This document shows, piece by piece, positions 21,973 through 33,729 of a DNA stretch of 64,000 bases. Origin of the DNA: Chionoecetes opilio (Eukaryota; Arthropoda; Malacostraca; Decapoda; Majidae). The DNA lies in assembly GCA_016584305.1 (NCBI GenBank), contig JACEEZ010016425.1:350739-414738 (forward strand). The letters are read 5' to 3'. The notes under the pieces were generated by a model that ran no database searches, was not told the DNA's origin, and was given only the letters and a program-made list of their open reading frames with translations. Within the stretch, counting starts at the first letter, position 1. Every line of letters begins with the position of its first letter. A program made the position numbers and the translations under genes.

Positions 21973-24900
21973 ATGTCGGAGGAGGACGGAGTTTGCGTGA
22001 TCTGTAAAGAAGGTGCCACATCAAAGAAGCGATTGGGGAACAATCCGGTCCATGACAGATGAAATTTTACAACACTGTCAAGAGAGAGGGGTCTCTTGGT
22101 GATACTGAAAGTGACATTCATAGACTATAAAATTACTTGTCAGGTTTAAATGAAGGAGAACTCAAGTACGTTCGGTATCATAGTGAATGTCGGAAACCTA
22201 TCGTCAACAAGAACAAGATTGAACGTCTAGGAAGAGATCCCGAACCGATTCACCTGTCTGCGCTCCACGAGGACCGGGGCGACCTTCAAGTGCTGTGGGA
22301 TCTGTTCGGCCAAAGCGGTCAAAGACTATTCCAAAGGAAACAAGTGTGTCTATTTTCAACTGTGACTTCTGTCCCAAGAATGACTCAGAGCCACTGCACC
22401 GTGTTCTTACTGACTCAATGGGTAAAAACACTCCTACAGATCAAGCAGAAAACCCCAGATGGACCATGTTAGAGTTTCAGTAGCGGACCTTGAAGAACCC
22501 GGCGACGCATCAGCTTTGAAAAGCCCTATCATCGGACATGTTTGCGCTCTGCACAGCGAATATTAACGAGGACAGATCACAGTAATGTGCCACTCATTCG
22601 CTCAGTATGTGATGCACAATTGGTCCTCGCTATTCAAAACACCTTGAGTGACGAGGATGTTACACTGAGCATGGCTGAGGTAAATGATGCCTACTTGTCA
22701 ATTTTGAAAAGATACCGTGTGGATGTAAATGAGAGTGAAAAACTATCGGAAAAAACCTCAAAAGACTCATCAGCGAGCGCCTTCCAGAAGTGAAGTTTGT
22801 CACATCACTAAGACGGAATGAGCCTGACCGTCTTGTGCTCTCCACTGGCAGTCACGATGGCCATGGATTACAGGTCCTCAATGATGAATGATGATGAGAT
22901 AGTTGGTCACCTGAAGAATTTTCGCCAACCTTCTGCGAGAAGAATGCTGCAACAACGCAGTTGGTCGTTTACAGGCAGCTTCAGTAATTTTGAAAATCCG
23001 TCTTTACTCCAGTTCTTCATGAGTCACCTCCTCTTTGGTAGCCATGTTGTCAAAGTGTCCGGAATACGAGACCAGGAGGTGGACAAAAACTGTCGACGTT
23101 TCATGCCAGTTCCTTGTCCAAAATACTCGGACTGATCGCCAGGGGGAAACATCAGACAAAGAAAGACAGTGCCTTCCGACAAAACAGTCCAGACCCCTCT
23201 GTCAATCGGTCCTTCCCCTTGCTGTTCATTCTAGAGTGCGTGAAAAAGAATCTTGTATGAAAACCTCTCAGCTGTGTATATTGGAAGTGACTACCTTCAC
23301 ATCATTGACTTAGAGAAACGAGTTGAGCAGAGTGTTCTCCCAGCGGATGAAGGAGGCTGGTGGATTTTGTCTCCCAAACTTTGTCAAGAAAGGCCTGAAC
23401 ACCATGGTTTGCGATCGATAATATTGACCTCCTGGAAGCCCACACCGACGGGGCCAAGGAACTTTCCATGGCACAGTGGTTGTCATGTTCCAGCAAGATA
23501 AAGATGGAGAGTTCATGAACCGACCACTTGAAATACCAGAAAAGCTTCTCTCACAAAAGCCTCTCTGGCCTTTGACGTTGAACATGGTGCAAGAACCAGT
23601 CATCAAAACCACTCCATTGAGATTATCGGTCTATGAAATGGGAAAGAGGAAGAATATTCTGAGCAAAGACTTCACTCCCACCTGGGCACTTGGCAAACTA
23701 CCTTGGGAAAACTGATGATGGCACTGGATATGATTGTGGATTTCACTGAAACTGAGTCAGCGAAGAAACAAACACAGACAGTGACATGCAAAGGAATCGG
23801 GAAGAGTGCCCCCACGAGAGTACTCCCAGTCGACGCTATACTATCAGTCAAGGAACAAGCAAACACCAACTAGGGAAATTGGTCAAGAAAGATGTGATGC
23901 CCAACTTGGGCTGCTACCAAATCTCTGCTGTTATCCCAGTCATCCGACAGCCCAACACGCACGAATGTAGAGGTGATCGCTCCATTATTCAAGACCACAC
24001 CCACTGACTATGGGACTCTTTACACTGTTCTTCGGTTAGCCCAGGGAATCTCTGCCACTGTCATTGGTCCCACAGAGAAAAACTTTGATAACAACTGGAC
24101 CTGGACCTATATTCACGTGCTTTGAAAATTCAGCAGTCAGTTGGGGACACCAATTTGGATCCTAAGGGCAGGAGCTCTCCATATTGCATTTTGCTGCTTT
24201 ACATGCTCTCGGGAAAACGATAGATTGGCAGTGGCCTGGATATATGTGCCATTGAAAGTGGTGCATACACATCAGCAGCCCTTCGTGGGATCTTCAGTGG
24301 CAAAGCATACAAAAGAGGCATCGAATACCACATCACAATCAGTCTAGCAATTATGATGATGTGGTTTGATGTCATATTATCCACTCTTTCAAAAGGCCCA
24401 GTTAGGTGTCCGGTGCAATGCTTTCAAGGACAAGCTTCATTCACGTAACCCCAATATGACTGAAGAATATGAATATGTCAGATCATGGTACGCTGGAAAT
24501 GTGAAGCCACTGGAGGAGGATGAAAACATTGGAGAGTTTGCAGAATTCCTTTCAGCATACCTCGATCAAGTGGAAAGTCTTCTTCATTTCGTCAGCTCTT
24601 GCCGCTCAGGGGACTGGCAGAGTTATCTTGCTTCCTTGGAGAACCTGATCAAGTATTTCTTCGCACGGGATCTTCTAAATTACGCTCGACTGATGCCTGT
24701 CCATCTTGCACAAATGAATGCGCTGGAAGATAATGAGCCTGAAACATGGAATGCATTGATGTCCGGTGACTTTGTTGTTGCAAAATCAGAGATACCCTTC
24801 ACGAATCTCGCCACAGATCAGGCAACTCGAACAGGAAATCAAGAAACTAAAGGGAACGGTGGTATGGTAGGACTCAGCAGAGATGAAGCTGCTCTCAATC

Positions 24901-26873
24901 GACTCGTCACCAACTACACCTTGCCTTGCCCGTATCGTTGACGAGTATCTTGAGAAGCTTCCCAAAAGTTTCCAGGTCATCCGAACGCACAGAGCATTAC
25001 CAGCTGTCTGGACAGATTGCACTGAGGTCAAGAGAGAATGCCATAAAGATCCGTCAATCATAGAGTTTGCACTGCAACAGACAACCCCTTCAGAGTGAAG
25101 ACACCATTGAAAAGTTTAGTTTTCATCAGCTCTTGTGCCAGAGGTAGCAAAGCATGAATATTCTGCATTATGCAGAAAAGGGTCAGAAGCGATTCGAGGA
25201 GTTCGTTTGTGAACGTCTGACTTACCACATCAAATCTCTCGGTTTGGGACAAGATGAAGAAGCTCAAGTTGAAGGCATTCTCAAGTTGGATGGATAAATC
25301 AAAAGTACGTATTGGAGATTAAAGTCATCAAATGCGTGAGGATCGTAATTTATGGGCAGATTTCTCATTGTTCAGGGAAGCCGACCAGGTCTAGTGCCAA
25401 AATTCGAGGAAATAATTGGCAAGTACGAGATGTCAACAGTGTCCCGCTCTCTGTGTGCTGTTGATAGATCTTTGTACATCCCAACTGACAAGGCCAGTCT
25501 GATGCATGCAGTTGAAGATGCCACGGGTTGAATCCCTTGATGGGTTCCTCCAGTACCGACATAGGGCAGGAAGATCCTCCAGTTAAAGTTCTCATCATTG
25601 ATGCAATGGGTGTACTTCAGAGTATGACAAAGACGCCAAATATGCTGAAGATTTCACACCTTCAGGATGCATTCCAACAAACGCATAGAGACAATGATGA
25701 CAAGCTATGATGAGGGCGTGTTTGTGTTTGATCGATACTTGGATCTGTCGTTGAAAAAAAAAGACCCGGCAGAAGCGATCAACCACATCCATTGAGTACG
25801 AAGTTCATCCCGAAATGAAGCTTACCATGTCCATTAAGGAGTTACTTTCAGCATCAAAAATAAAGCGGAAGCTCACATGCTTGTTTGGCCAAGGACTGCT
25901 TGACTATTTCGCAAGCAAAGATTCATTCGTGCTCGTTGTCGTGTACGATGATCATATCAAGGGACTAGGTTTTGAGTATGCTCATACACATGAAGAGGCT
26001 GACACATTGATTCCAAACCAAGTACTTGCCTCTACAGCCTGTGGTGCTGCCAGAAAGTTCTGCGTATGGTCGCCCGACACTTGACGTACTCCTGCTCCTT
26101 CTTGATCTTATCGCCTCCAGACAGATAGCATCTACTATATCCTTAAAGTTTCATACAGGCAAAGGAAAGAAGAAACGGGAAATAGACATCTTTGAAAGTG
26201 TGCAGGTTATTGGCCGTCGCAAATGTCAAGGACTTCTTGGACTCCACAACTTCTCAGGTGCTGATTGGGGAGGCAGATTCATAGGAATTTCAAAGAAATC
26301 ATGGGTAGATGCATACCTAAAGCTTGATGATGATGACCCTGCCATTGACTGCTTCAAAGCATTAGGGTGCATTTCTATTCCTGCCGAGTTGGTCAATGAC
26401 GAGCTTCCCACGCAGGTGAAAGCGTTGGAGACTTTTGTGTGTCATGTCTACAGTTCAAAAGGTCCAGCAACCCTACCATCACTCAAGTGGGAGCTGTTTC
26501 GGTCAAAGAACTTGGAAGGGGAAATGCTTCCACCAACTCGTGCTGCATTGCTTCCCCATATCATGCGTGCAAACTACACGACAATGCGGGACAAGTCATA
26601 CCCTGAAAATTGTCCAACCCTTCCTGCAATTGAAAAAAATGGATGGAAATTGGAGAAAGGCGTGTATGTTCCACTGGCATGTCTTGCCCTGCCTGCCCCA
26701 CAAGCTGTAGTTGAACTCGTCAAATGTGGCTGCAAAGTAGGATGCAAGGGAAATAGGTGTAGCTGCTTGAAGAATGGCCTGCCCTGTAGGCTACTCCTCT
26801 CTGTAAATGCTATGGCAGTGATTGCGCAAACGCTATTCGGGAGGACATTTCAAATATGGACATTGATGAATAA
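21973..26873 (+). pseudogene. Academ-like transposase: zinc fingers, core, FEN/XPG nuclease, CXC (broken)
   Basis: The start at 21973 gives MSEEDGVCVICKEG, then YHSEC near 22170 and FNCDFCPK near 22355: two Cys/His zinc fingers. The core is most open at 24366-24941, with LLNYARLMPVHLAQMNALE, ATDQATRTGNQE and GGMVGLSRDEA, motifs shared with the second transposon. Nuclease motifs follow: LIIDAMGVLQ (about 25590), EEADTLI (about 26000), SPDTDVLLLL (across a frame break near 26080) and SGADWGGRFIGISKK (about 26260). A CXC domain closes the protein (CGCKVGCKGNRCSC, then CKCYGSDC after one frame change), and the gene stops at 26873. At least eight frameshifts or stops break it, so this copy is not functional as assembled. 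The usual GCD of the nuclease is GAD here. Confidence 0.78.
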
Positions 26874-27284
26874 CTGATTGATTTTACGTCCGATTTTGAC
26901 AGTATCGCAAAATCGGACGTATCGCTAAATACTAACGCGCTTTGGGTGGATGGTTGGGCGCAGGGGTGGTAACTCCGCCAGTGGAACTCCACTGTCTGTC
27001 TTAAGCCAGAATAAAGGAGGAAAGACAACCCTGTTAACATTATTTAAGTATGCCTAGCATAAAACGTGGCATGGAAAAGTAGCTTAGACGGCTTTCGTAA
27101 TAGAAGCGGGTGAGAAAACAAACGAAAAATAGAGGTTTCGGTTATACCAAATCTGGACGTGATAGAGAAATTTAGGAAAATCAGACCTGACATCAGCATC
27201 AGCAATTAGTAGGAATCAGAGTTCACGTGTCTGTAACAAAGAAAATGTTGAAATTTGTTGCTTAGTGTTACCAGAGACCAATCC

Positions 27285-27445
27285 TGGGGGTGCCAAAAGA
27301 GGAATGACCCCCCAGAAAGGGGGTGAGGAGTCTGAAAATTGGGACCCCATCTTTTTCTGTTAATCTGATACCTATAGAAGCCAGAACTGCAAAAAAATCA
27401 ATTTTAGCACAAAAATCCTACGGGAATACATGGCATACCACACTA
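27285..27445 (-). repeat. Right terminal inverted repeat of transposon 1
   Basis: Reverse complement of 21533-21705, ending in CATACCACACTA before the TAA duplication. Confidence 0.88.
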
Positions 27446-27672
27446 TAAAGGTGTTAACACCTTCACGCCAGATCTTTCCTTTGCTATATGAAATTGTCTG
27501 TTGTTAGTCATCAAATTACGAAGAAGTAGAAGTAGCTGAATATACCAAATTAGTTAGTGGACAAGGATACTAAACAGGTCATATCTATAAAATATTGCTT
27601 ATAGTCACTAAAAATCGTATAATGGTACCCAAATTACAATGGAAATTACGTTCTGGGTCTCCAGGGGTTAAA
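27446..27672 (-). repeat. Dispersed repeat family B, inverted copy
   Basis: Reverse complement of 3780-3990, from 'AACACCTTCACGCC' to 'CTCCAGGGGTTAAA'. Transposon 1 is inserted at its edge. Confidence 0.65.
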
Positions 27673-27754
27673 CAGATAGAAATAAGAGATGCAAAAATAA
27701 TGGTCTTGTGACAATAATAGGCAAAAGTGAGATAGAAATAGATAGATAGAATGT

Positions 27755-28200
27755 TTGTGTATGTCTTACGGTTATGTTATTGTTGTTATGTTATATATAT
27801 CTTATGTGTATGACTTACACACACACATACATACACTCACATATACTTCTCCCCCCATAGCAAGCCCTCCATTCCGTAACAAACAGATTGGTCAGGGGGT
27901 CTCAAGGCAAGGGAAAAGAAAAGATTCAGTAGAAGTTCAAACACAAATCACTCGCCCAGTAAAATTAGGCCACACATTCGTCCACTCAAACAACACTAAG
28001 ATAAGATTATGTTTCTACGTAAACTTAATCCCGGGGCCCCAGAAGAAATTTTTTCTTTGAAATTTTGGGTATACCAATAGAGATTTTCCCCAAAAAACCC
28101 GAAATACTGTAGGGATTGACCGTTTAGACCCTTTGTCCACAAACAAATTTTGGGTATATTCAGTCACTTCTTGTAATTTTATGGTAACAGACGATTTTAT
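27755..28200. repeat. Block P, second copy (clean to about 28015)
   Basis: The same sequence as 10300-10738. Quality changes sharply near 28015, after which homopolymer errors appear. At 28190-28212 it joins block X with no element R, giving an empty insertion site. Confidence 0.75.
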
Positions 28201-28669
28201 AAAAAAAACCAAAGGAAAGATAAAAGGGGTTAAAGGTATTACTTAACCTAGACAGCAGACTGATATGACCTACAAATAGTTGACCGGGGTTTATCTTAAT
28301 GTAATCCCTTTGGGGATCTCCCAAAAGCTGTCTTGGGGTTCTAGAAAAGTGAAAAGGGTATTTTTAGTGTGGTTTGCAAGTAATAAAAAAACGTCACTTA
28401 GCTGCCCAGGTTCGTTCGGCCGAGGGACGAATGAGAAAATAATACAGGCATGCCCTTTCAACACGGCAAACTGACGAACTACTAGGTTATGTTAGTTCGG
28501 TCCCGTGAATGAATAAATGAAACATCATTAAAATAATGAAAAAGATAAGGAATGGAAAAAATATAGTTAAGACATAAATAGTGAGTTATTCCCTAACCGG
28601 TAACTAAAACCCCACTGTCTCCCCCACCTGATCCTCCAAACCCCCCTCTGGGCTGCGGGGTCCGACGGC
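28201..28669. repeat. Fragment of block X
   Basis: Matches 6986-7470 and 12150-12640 and then jumps at about 28640-28680 directly to block Y. The rest of X, including the THAP fragment and the palindrome, is missing here. Confidence 0.7.
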
Positions 28670-29211
28670 GCTGGAGGTGCCCCGCCGCCCCCCGTCACCC
28701 TCTTTACGCCTTCACAAAAGGAAATAAGGAGAAACATTAGTGTCGAAATGCTTTTCATTTTTGGAAAAACAAATGTTGGGTTGGAAAGATAAAAAAGTTC
28801 AGTCAAAATAACTTCATATGACATGATATTTCAGCGAGCAATGCCTGCAAAGGAAGACCATTAATTAGGGGGGGGAAAGGTGTGTGGTGTGAGGTTTTGA
28901 GAGGAAGAGAAGAGTGTAGATGGAGAGGGGGCAAACAATCCCCTTTTCCAGTGTGGTGAGGTGAGGATGTGGGCCACAAACCCCTTTCCTCGGGGGTGTG
29001 AGGAAATGCCTGGATGGAAAGGTTAGGGGGTTTTCTTAGTTTGGGTTGTTGTTTGTTTGGGGCGGGGGGCTCCGTGGGGATCAGTCGTGCGGTGCGAGGG
29101 TCGTCCTGCCGGGTGTGCAGGCGGGGCGCAGGGCGTCTTGCCACATCCCCAGTGCTCGCCAAAGCCCCCCGGGGTCGTGCTGGCTTGTAAGCTATGGTTT
29201 CGTCGGGGGTG
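28670..29211. repeat. Block Y second copy, left part
   Basis: Low-quality equivalent of 15440-16037. Confidence 0.65.
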
Positions 29212-30166
29212 TTCGTCAGCCCAGCCTGGACGCCCCTTTGTTGGCCACTGCACAAATAGCGGGGCCCTTTCCGTTTTGTAGTTGCTCCACCACCCCCAAT
29301 CACCCTGTCTCTGTCCCTAGGGGCCTGCTGCAGCGGGGGTGGCCGGGCTCTCACGTTTCCTTTGCTTGTCACGGTGCAGTTTTGGCGTTGACGGGTTCAC
29401 GCGTTTCCTCTCCTCCTTGATTTCCACCTTGGGGCCCATCTCGTACACTTGGTTTTCTTCTCACGGCGGCGGCGAGAGGTCTGCCCTGGGGCTTGTTTTC
29501 CCGCCGCGCTTCTTGGAGGCGGCGGCTTGTTCCCAAAGGGGACGGGCGGGGCAAGACCTTGGTCTTTTCCCCTCCAGGGGCACGGGGGAAGGGAGCGGGG
29601 CGAGTCCACTGGGAGCTGCGAGGGCAGGCTACCAGGGTTGTACTGGTGCACGAGCGGCGGGCGAAACGGGGCACGGCTCGGGGGAGGCCACCTGCACGTA
29701 CCCAGGGTCGGGGCTGATGGACTGGACGGGCACCGACACGGGGGGTATGAAGGTCCATAGCCATATCAGGCTCCTCCAAGGCCCCGGGGGAAAAAAGCTG
29801 CAGGAGTACCTTTCAGGCGAGAGGCCTGGGAAAGGGGGCTGGGGGCCTGCCCCACCACCGCACTCGGGGGAAAGGGGCGGGCCCATGGTCTCCCAACTCT
29901 GTCCGGGGCTTCGGTGCTGTCAAGGGCGGGCGACCCAGTTGTCCGCGTTATCTTGGTGTTGTCGAAGTGCGGGCCGATGTTGCCATCCTGCTTATCTTGG
30001 TTTTTGTCGAAGTGCAGGCCGAGGTTGCCTTCCCTGCATAAAAATGCATGTGGGCACCGCCTCTTTTGGCAATCCCTCAAAGCGATGCCAGGCAGGTTTT
30101 TGAAACCAGCATCTGGGGAAAGTCCGCGCCCAGGAGAGAGAAGCCCCAAGGAACCCAAAAACCGCC
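29212..30166 (-). pseudogene. Damaged second copy of the bZIP gene
   Basis: This is collinear with 16038-17007. The acidic repeat (LHFDNTKIT in pieces), the Lys/Arg region and parts of the zipper can be followed, but dozens of homopolymer indels break all frames and the start codon is lost (CCTGGG in place of CCATGGG). The error style suggests an unpolished copy of the same gene rather than an evolved pseudogene. Confidence 0.65.
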
Positions 30167-31190
30167 TGGGGCACATCTTCATTTTAACCTTGGGGGGATC
30201 AAACCTTGAACACTTTTTTACCCTTTAGCAACACGAAAACAACCGTAAAAGTCAAATTTTTGCAAACAGGGAAAATCGAGCGTGAACTAGCACAACCCCC
30301 ACCTCGAAGGGTTGGAATTTTTCGCGTTGCGCCACGCCCCGACGCTATATAACCACCCAACACGTGACCCCCCCCTGCCGCATACTGCACGCTGTTTTGG
30401 CTGTTCGGGGGGCTATGTATCGATATACGTTAGTTGGGCCTTTTAAACTACGACCAACAACTGAACTGTATCCGCTCTGACGCCAGCTCATATCCGGCCC
30501 CCCCCCATCCCCCCCTGTATCTTTTTTGGACGCTGAAAATATCATGGAAAGCACACGAAATTAAAAATTTGAATGGATTAAATTATACTAAGGAAGTTAT
30601 ACAGCCTTTGTACTTAATTCAAAAGTATTTCCTCTTAGTAGCGCAGCGGGTAGAGGAAAACGAAAGAACCTATATAAAAAAAAACCTTATATCTTTACAA
30701 AACTTTTTTCCAAATTTTCCCCTTTCAAAACATTAACACACAAATATGGAGATTGTGATGAGTTTTGATGTTGATAGGATGATATGTAGAGGCTTCGGGA
30801 ATAAAAATGGGTTTCTAAGGGCAGCAATGGGGAGTGCAATAGGGTGCAATACTAGAGTTTACGAAAAGGGTTGCAAGATTGAAAAAAGAAATACGGGAAG
30901 CTAGAAGCCTGAGGCGTGTAATTACTTAAATGCTTTTTAATAAAGTTAAATAATGTGGTGAAATTCATATAAATCTTAAATTTGGGAATTGAAGTGGCTT
31001 TTTTGTATATATATTTTTTACTCTATTTTATTTTTTTTAAAATTTCTATCCCTGTTTTTTTTTTGTTTTTTTTTTTTTTTATTTTAACTGATATATGTAA
31101 ATAAAGTTAAAAAAAAAAAAAAGTGGCGATTATAAAAAAACAGTTTATATATATATGTCTGCGTGTTTAGAAACCCACACAATACAGTCG
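30167..31190. other. Block Y second copy, upstream region
   Basis: Includes about 0.45 kb (30320-30800) not present in the first copy. A retroposon tail equivalent to 17410-17516 is at 31010-31125. No gene is recognised. Confidence 0.45.
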
Positions 31191-31193
31191 TAA

Positions 31194-31271
31194 ACACTGT
31201 GGCCCAGTGGTTAAGGCTCTGCTAGAAATCAGATGGGGTCTTCCCGGTTTGGGTTTGAAACCTACCAGTGC
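31194..31271 (+). tRNA. Degraded copy of tRNA-Ser (AGA)
   Basis: Collinear with 17611-17693; the anticodon loop CTAGAAA and 'GTGGTTAAGG' are intact. Bases are missing in the D and anticodon stems, and the T-arm reads GGTTTGAAA. As assembled it would not fold as a normal tRNA. Confidence 0.5.
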
Positions 31272-31295
31272 CAGTTAATTGCACCTTTTATGGTA

Positions 31296-31560
31296 CTCCG
31301 GGTGTAGGGGAAGCACGCTCGGTTCCAAAAGGAAGTCCCGGGTTCGATCCCCGGCGGAGCGGAAACAGATGGGTTTTTTTTTCCCTTTAAAAACCCCAGC
31401 CCCCGTCCACCCAGAGTGAATGGGTACCGGGTGTTTGCCGGGTTTGTGACCTGCTCTCCGGGGTTGGCTTTTGGGCCCAAAACAAAAAAGCACAAGGATG
31501 AATGTAAAAAAAGTTGATATGGAGACGGGGCCACACGAGAAATTTCTCTGGCCCTGTAAA
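31296..31560 (+). mobile_element. tRNA-Val-derived SINE (single unit)
   Basis: Matches 17721-17990, with B box GGTTCGATCCC intact and the anticodon region shortened. Only one unit is present, in contrast to the dimer in the first Y copy. Confidence 0.78.
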
Positions 31561-31677
31561 AAAAATAAAAAAAACAGATAAAAACAACCAAAAACCCAAA
31601 ACACACACACACACACCCTAAATTGGGTTTAAAAACAAACTATATACACCTGAAAACAAAATAATAAAAAATGGATA

Positions 31678-31886
31678 GGGGAGAGCGGGGCAGGGTTTCA
31701 TCGAGGGTAGGTTGCATCATTGCCTCTAACTCGCATTAACTTTTTTTATTATTTTATTGTTTTTGTTTTTGTATATATTTATAGAGTAGTAGAGTAGTAG
31801 TAGTAGAATTTCGACTAGTATGTAATAACTGCGAGTTAGAGGCAAAAATGCAAAACCCCCCTCATGCAACCTGCCCCCCTCTCCCT
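31678..31886. mobile_element. MITE, second copy
   Basis: Equivalent of 18399-18617, flanked by TA, with errors in both inverted repeats. Confidence 0.78.
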
Positions 31887-32159
31887 TATATACGCTAGTT
31901 TTCAGAGCTTATAAATCAAAAACATGGCACCTTTTAAATAGAGGCTAGCTATGTTACCACTCGGTACAAAAATAAAAAATTATAAAAACCACCCTATTCG
32001 ATTTGTATGGGGTTTTTAAACTTAAAGTGATGATCAGTAGGGTTGTACTCGTGATGGGTGATGAGTGTGTGACAGGGTTTTTCTGTGGTATTAAAGTGAT
32101 TTAAAAATAATTTCCTCTTGATATTGGCCTCTTAAATCACATGCTGACATTGTTTCAAC

Positions 32160-32237
32160 CAAAAAAAAAAAAGGGGGGGGGGGAGAGAGAGAGAGAGAAG
32201 AGAGAGAAAGGGGGAGAGAGGAAAGAGGAGGAGAGAG

Positions 32238-32272
<35 letters not shown>
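32160..32272. repeat. A/G tract and (GA)n microsatellite
   Basis: Counterpart of 18908-19003, preceded by spurious A12 and G10 runs. Confidence 0.9.
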
Positions 32273-32273
<1 letters not shown>

Positions 32274-32389
32274 CATTATGGGTTGTTATGAGAGACTACA
32301 AAAATTTTATAAACACCCCCTTTAATTTCTCTTCATCTCAGTTTTCTTTGTTTTCCCCCTTGCTTTTTTTATTTATATAGATATTTTTT

Positions 32390-32646
32390 TTTTTGGGTGT
32401 GTGTGGTTTTTGTGTGGTTGTTGTGTGTTGTGTGTGGTTTTTTGTGGTTTGTTTTGTTTGTGTGTGGTGTGTTTGTGGGGGGTTTGTGTTGTGTGTGTGT
32501 GGGGGTGTTGTGTGTGTGTGTGTTGGGGGTGTGTGTGTGTGTGTGTGTGGGGTTTGTTTTGGGGGGTGTTGTGGTTGTGTGTGTGTGGTGTGTGTTGTGT
32601 GGGTGTGTGTGTTTTAAAACGTGTTTTTATATTAATTTCTTCTTCT

Positions 32647-32681
<35 letters not shown>

Positions 32682-32768
32682 CCCTCTCTCTCTCTCCTCT
32701 CTCTCCTCTCTCTCCCCTCTCTCTCTTTCTCCTTTCTCTCTCTCCTCCTCCTTCCTCTCTCCTCTCTC
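32390..32768. repeat. (GT)n-rich then (CT)n tract
   Basis: GT-rich sequence to 32612, then a pyrimidine tract. Cys/Val-rich and Ser/Leu-rich open frames here come from the repeat and are not genes. Confidence 0.9.
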
Positions 32769-33729
32769 AAACAAACAAAAAAAACAAAAACGAAACGAGC
32801 CCGGACTTCCTAACAGCACCCCTCTTTGTATTGTGCTTATAGTGTCTTATAAAATATATAGTGGCGGGCCCCAAGGGGGATTTTTTATTATCGTTGCACC
32901 CCCCTTGTGTAAAGCGGCAACCCCCATCAAGTTTTTTCTAAAGGGGGGCTACGAACTTTTAAGCGTGTCTGCCAAAGTGACCGTGTGTGGAGAATAGGTC
33001 TTGCGGGAAAAGATGGTACCATCAAAACCGAAATTTTGCCTTTCCGACCTTGCTAATTTGAGGGTTTAGTCGCATATATGACTCTAGCTTCCAAAAAACC
33101 AGAAAGCATGATAGATACTCAACTAATTATGTGACGGGGAATTTATTTTGTAATGGGAAAGAATATAAAAAATACTTTTGTTATAACTATATGACATTAG
33201 AACATTCCCTATATACCGACTTATGCCTTCCCTTTGGATATTGAGCATAATCAAATTTTTTAAAACCCAATACATCATAAATAATAAGTATTTGTATGGT
33301 TATCTTTTTCCTGTTATAAGCAAAAAACTTATTACTGAAAGTCTTCTGTGAGGCCACTTTTCCAATAGGTAATATCAAAGGGATAAAAACCCACCCAAAT
33401 AGAACTGTTCCTTCAGCAAATTTGTGTAACTTTAATGAAACTATATTAATTTACGTGCAAGCAGTGGGGAAAACCAAATCAATTGACATATCTTATTTTT
33501 TTTACAGTTATTAAATATGAATTATGGTGAAAAAAGCAACATATCTAAGCATATATACATGTACATATATAGTTGTAACAAAATAGCAGTACCACAGGAA
33601 AAAGGAACGGGATGAGTTCCTTGCACAGATCTTTTTACAAGTTACTTTTATATTATACTATATGTTTCTAACTAGTATACTTTCTATATATACTCTATAT
33701 AATTTTATTTTTGTTTCAGATTCACTTTC

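Larger units (their letters stand above)
21533..27445 (+). mobile_element. Academ-like DNA transposon 1 (5.9 kb, TIRs, TAA duplication)
   Basis: Long terminal inverted repeats (21533-21705 and 27285-27445) start TAGTG(C/T)GGT(G/A)TG and share 'CCCGTAGGATTTTTGTGCTA' and 'GCAGTTCTGGCTTCTATAGG'. TAA flanks both ends (21530-21532, 27446-27448), a plausible 3-bp target duplication. One long plus-strand gene fills the interior. Its domain set (zinc fingers, RNase H-like core, FEN/XPG-like nuclease, CXC domain) and 3-bp duplication fit the XPG-carrying branch of the Academ superfamily as I know it. The family name is inference; the ends and gene are seen directly. Confidence 0.8.

Noticed and set aside
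32393..32813. Cysteine/valine-rich small proteins
   Set aside because: They come from a (GT)n tract joined to a (CT)n tract. Cysteines arise from TGT codons of the repeat and there is no signal peptide or defined spacing.
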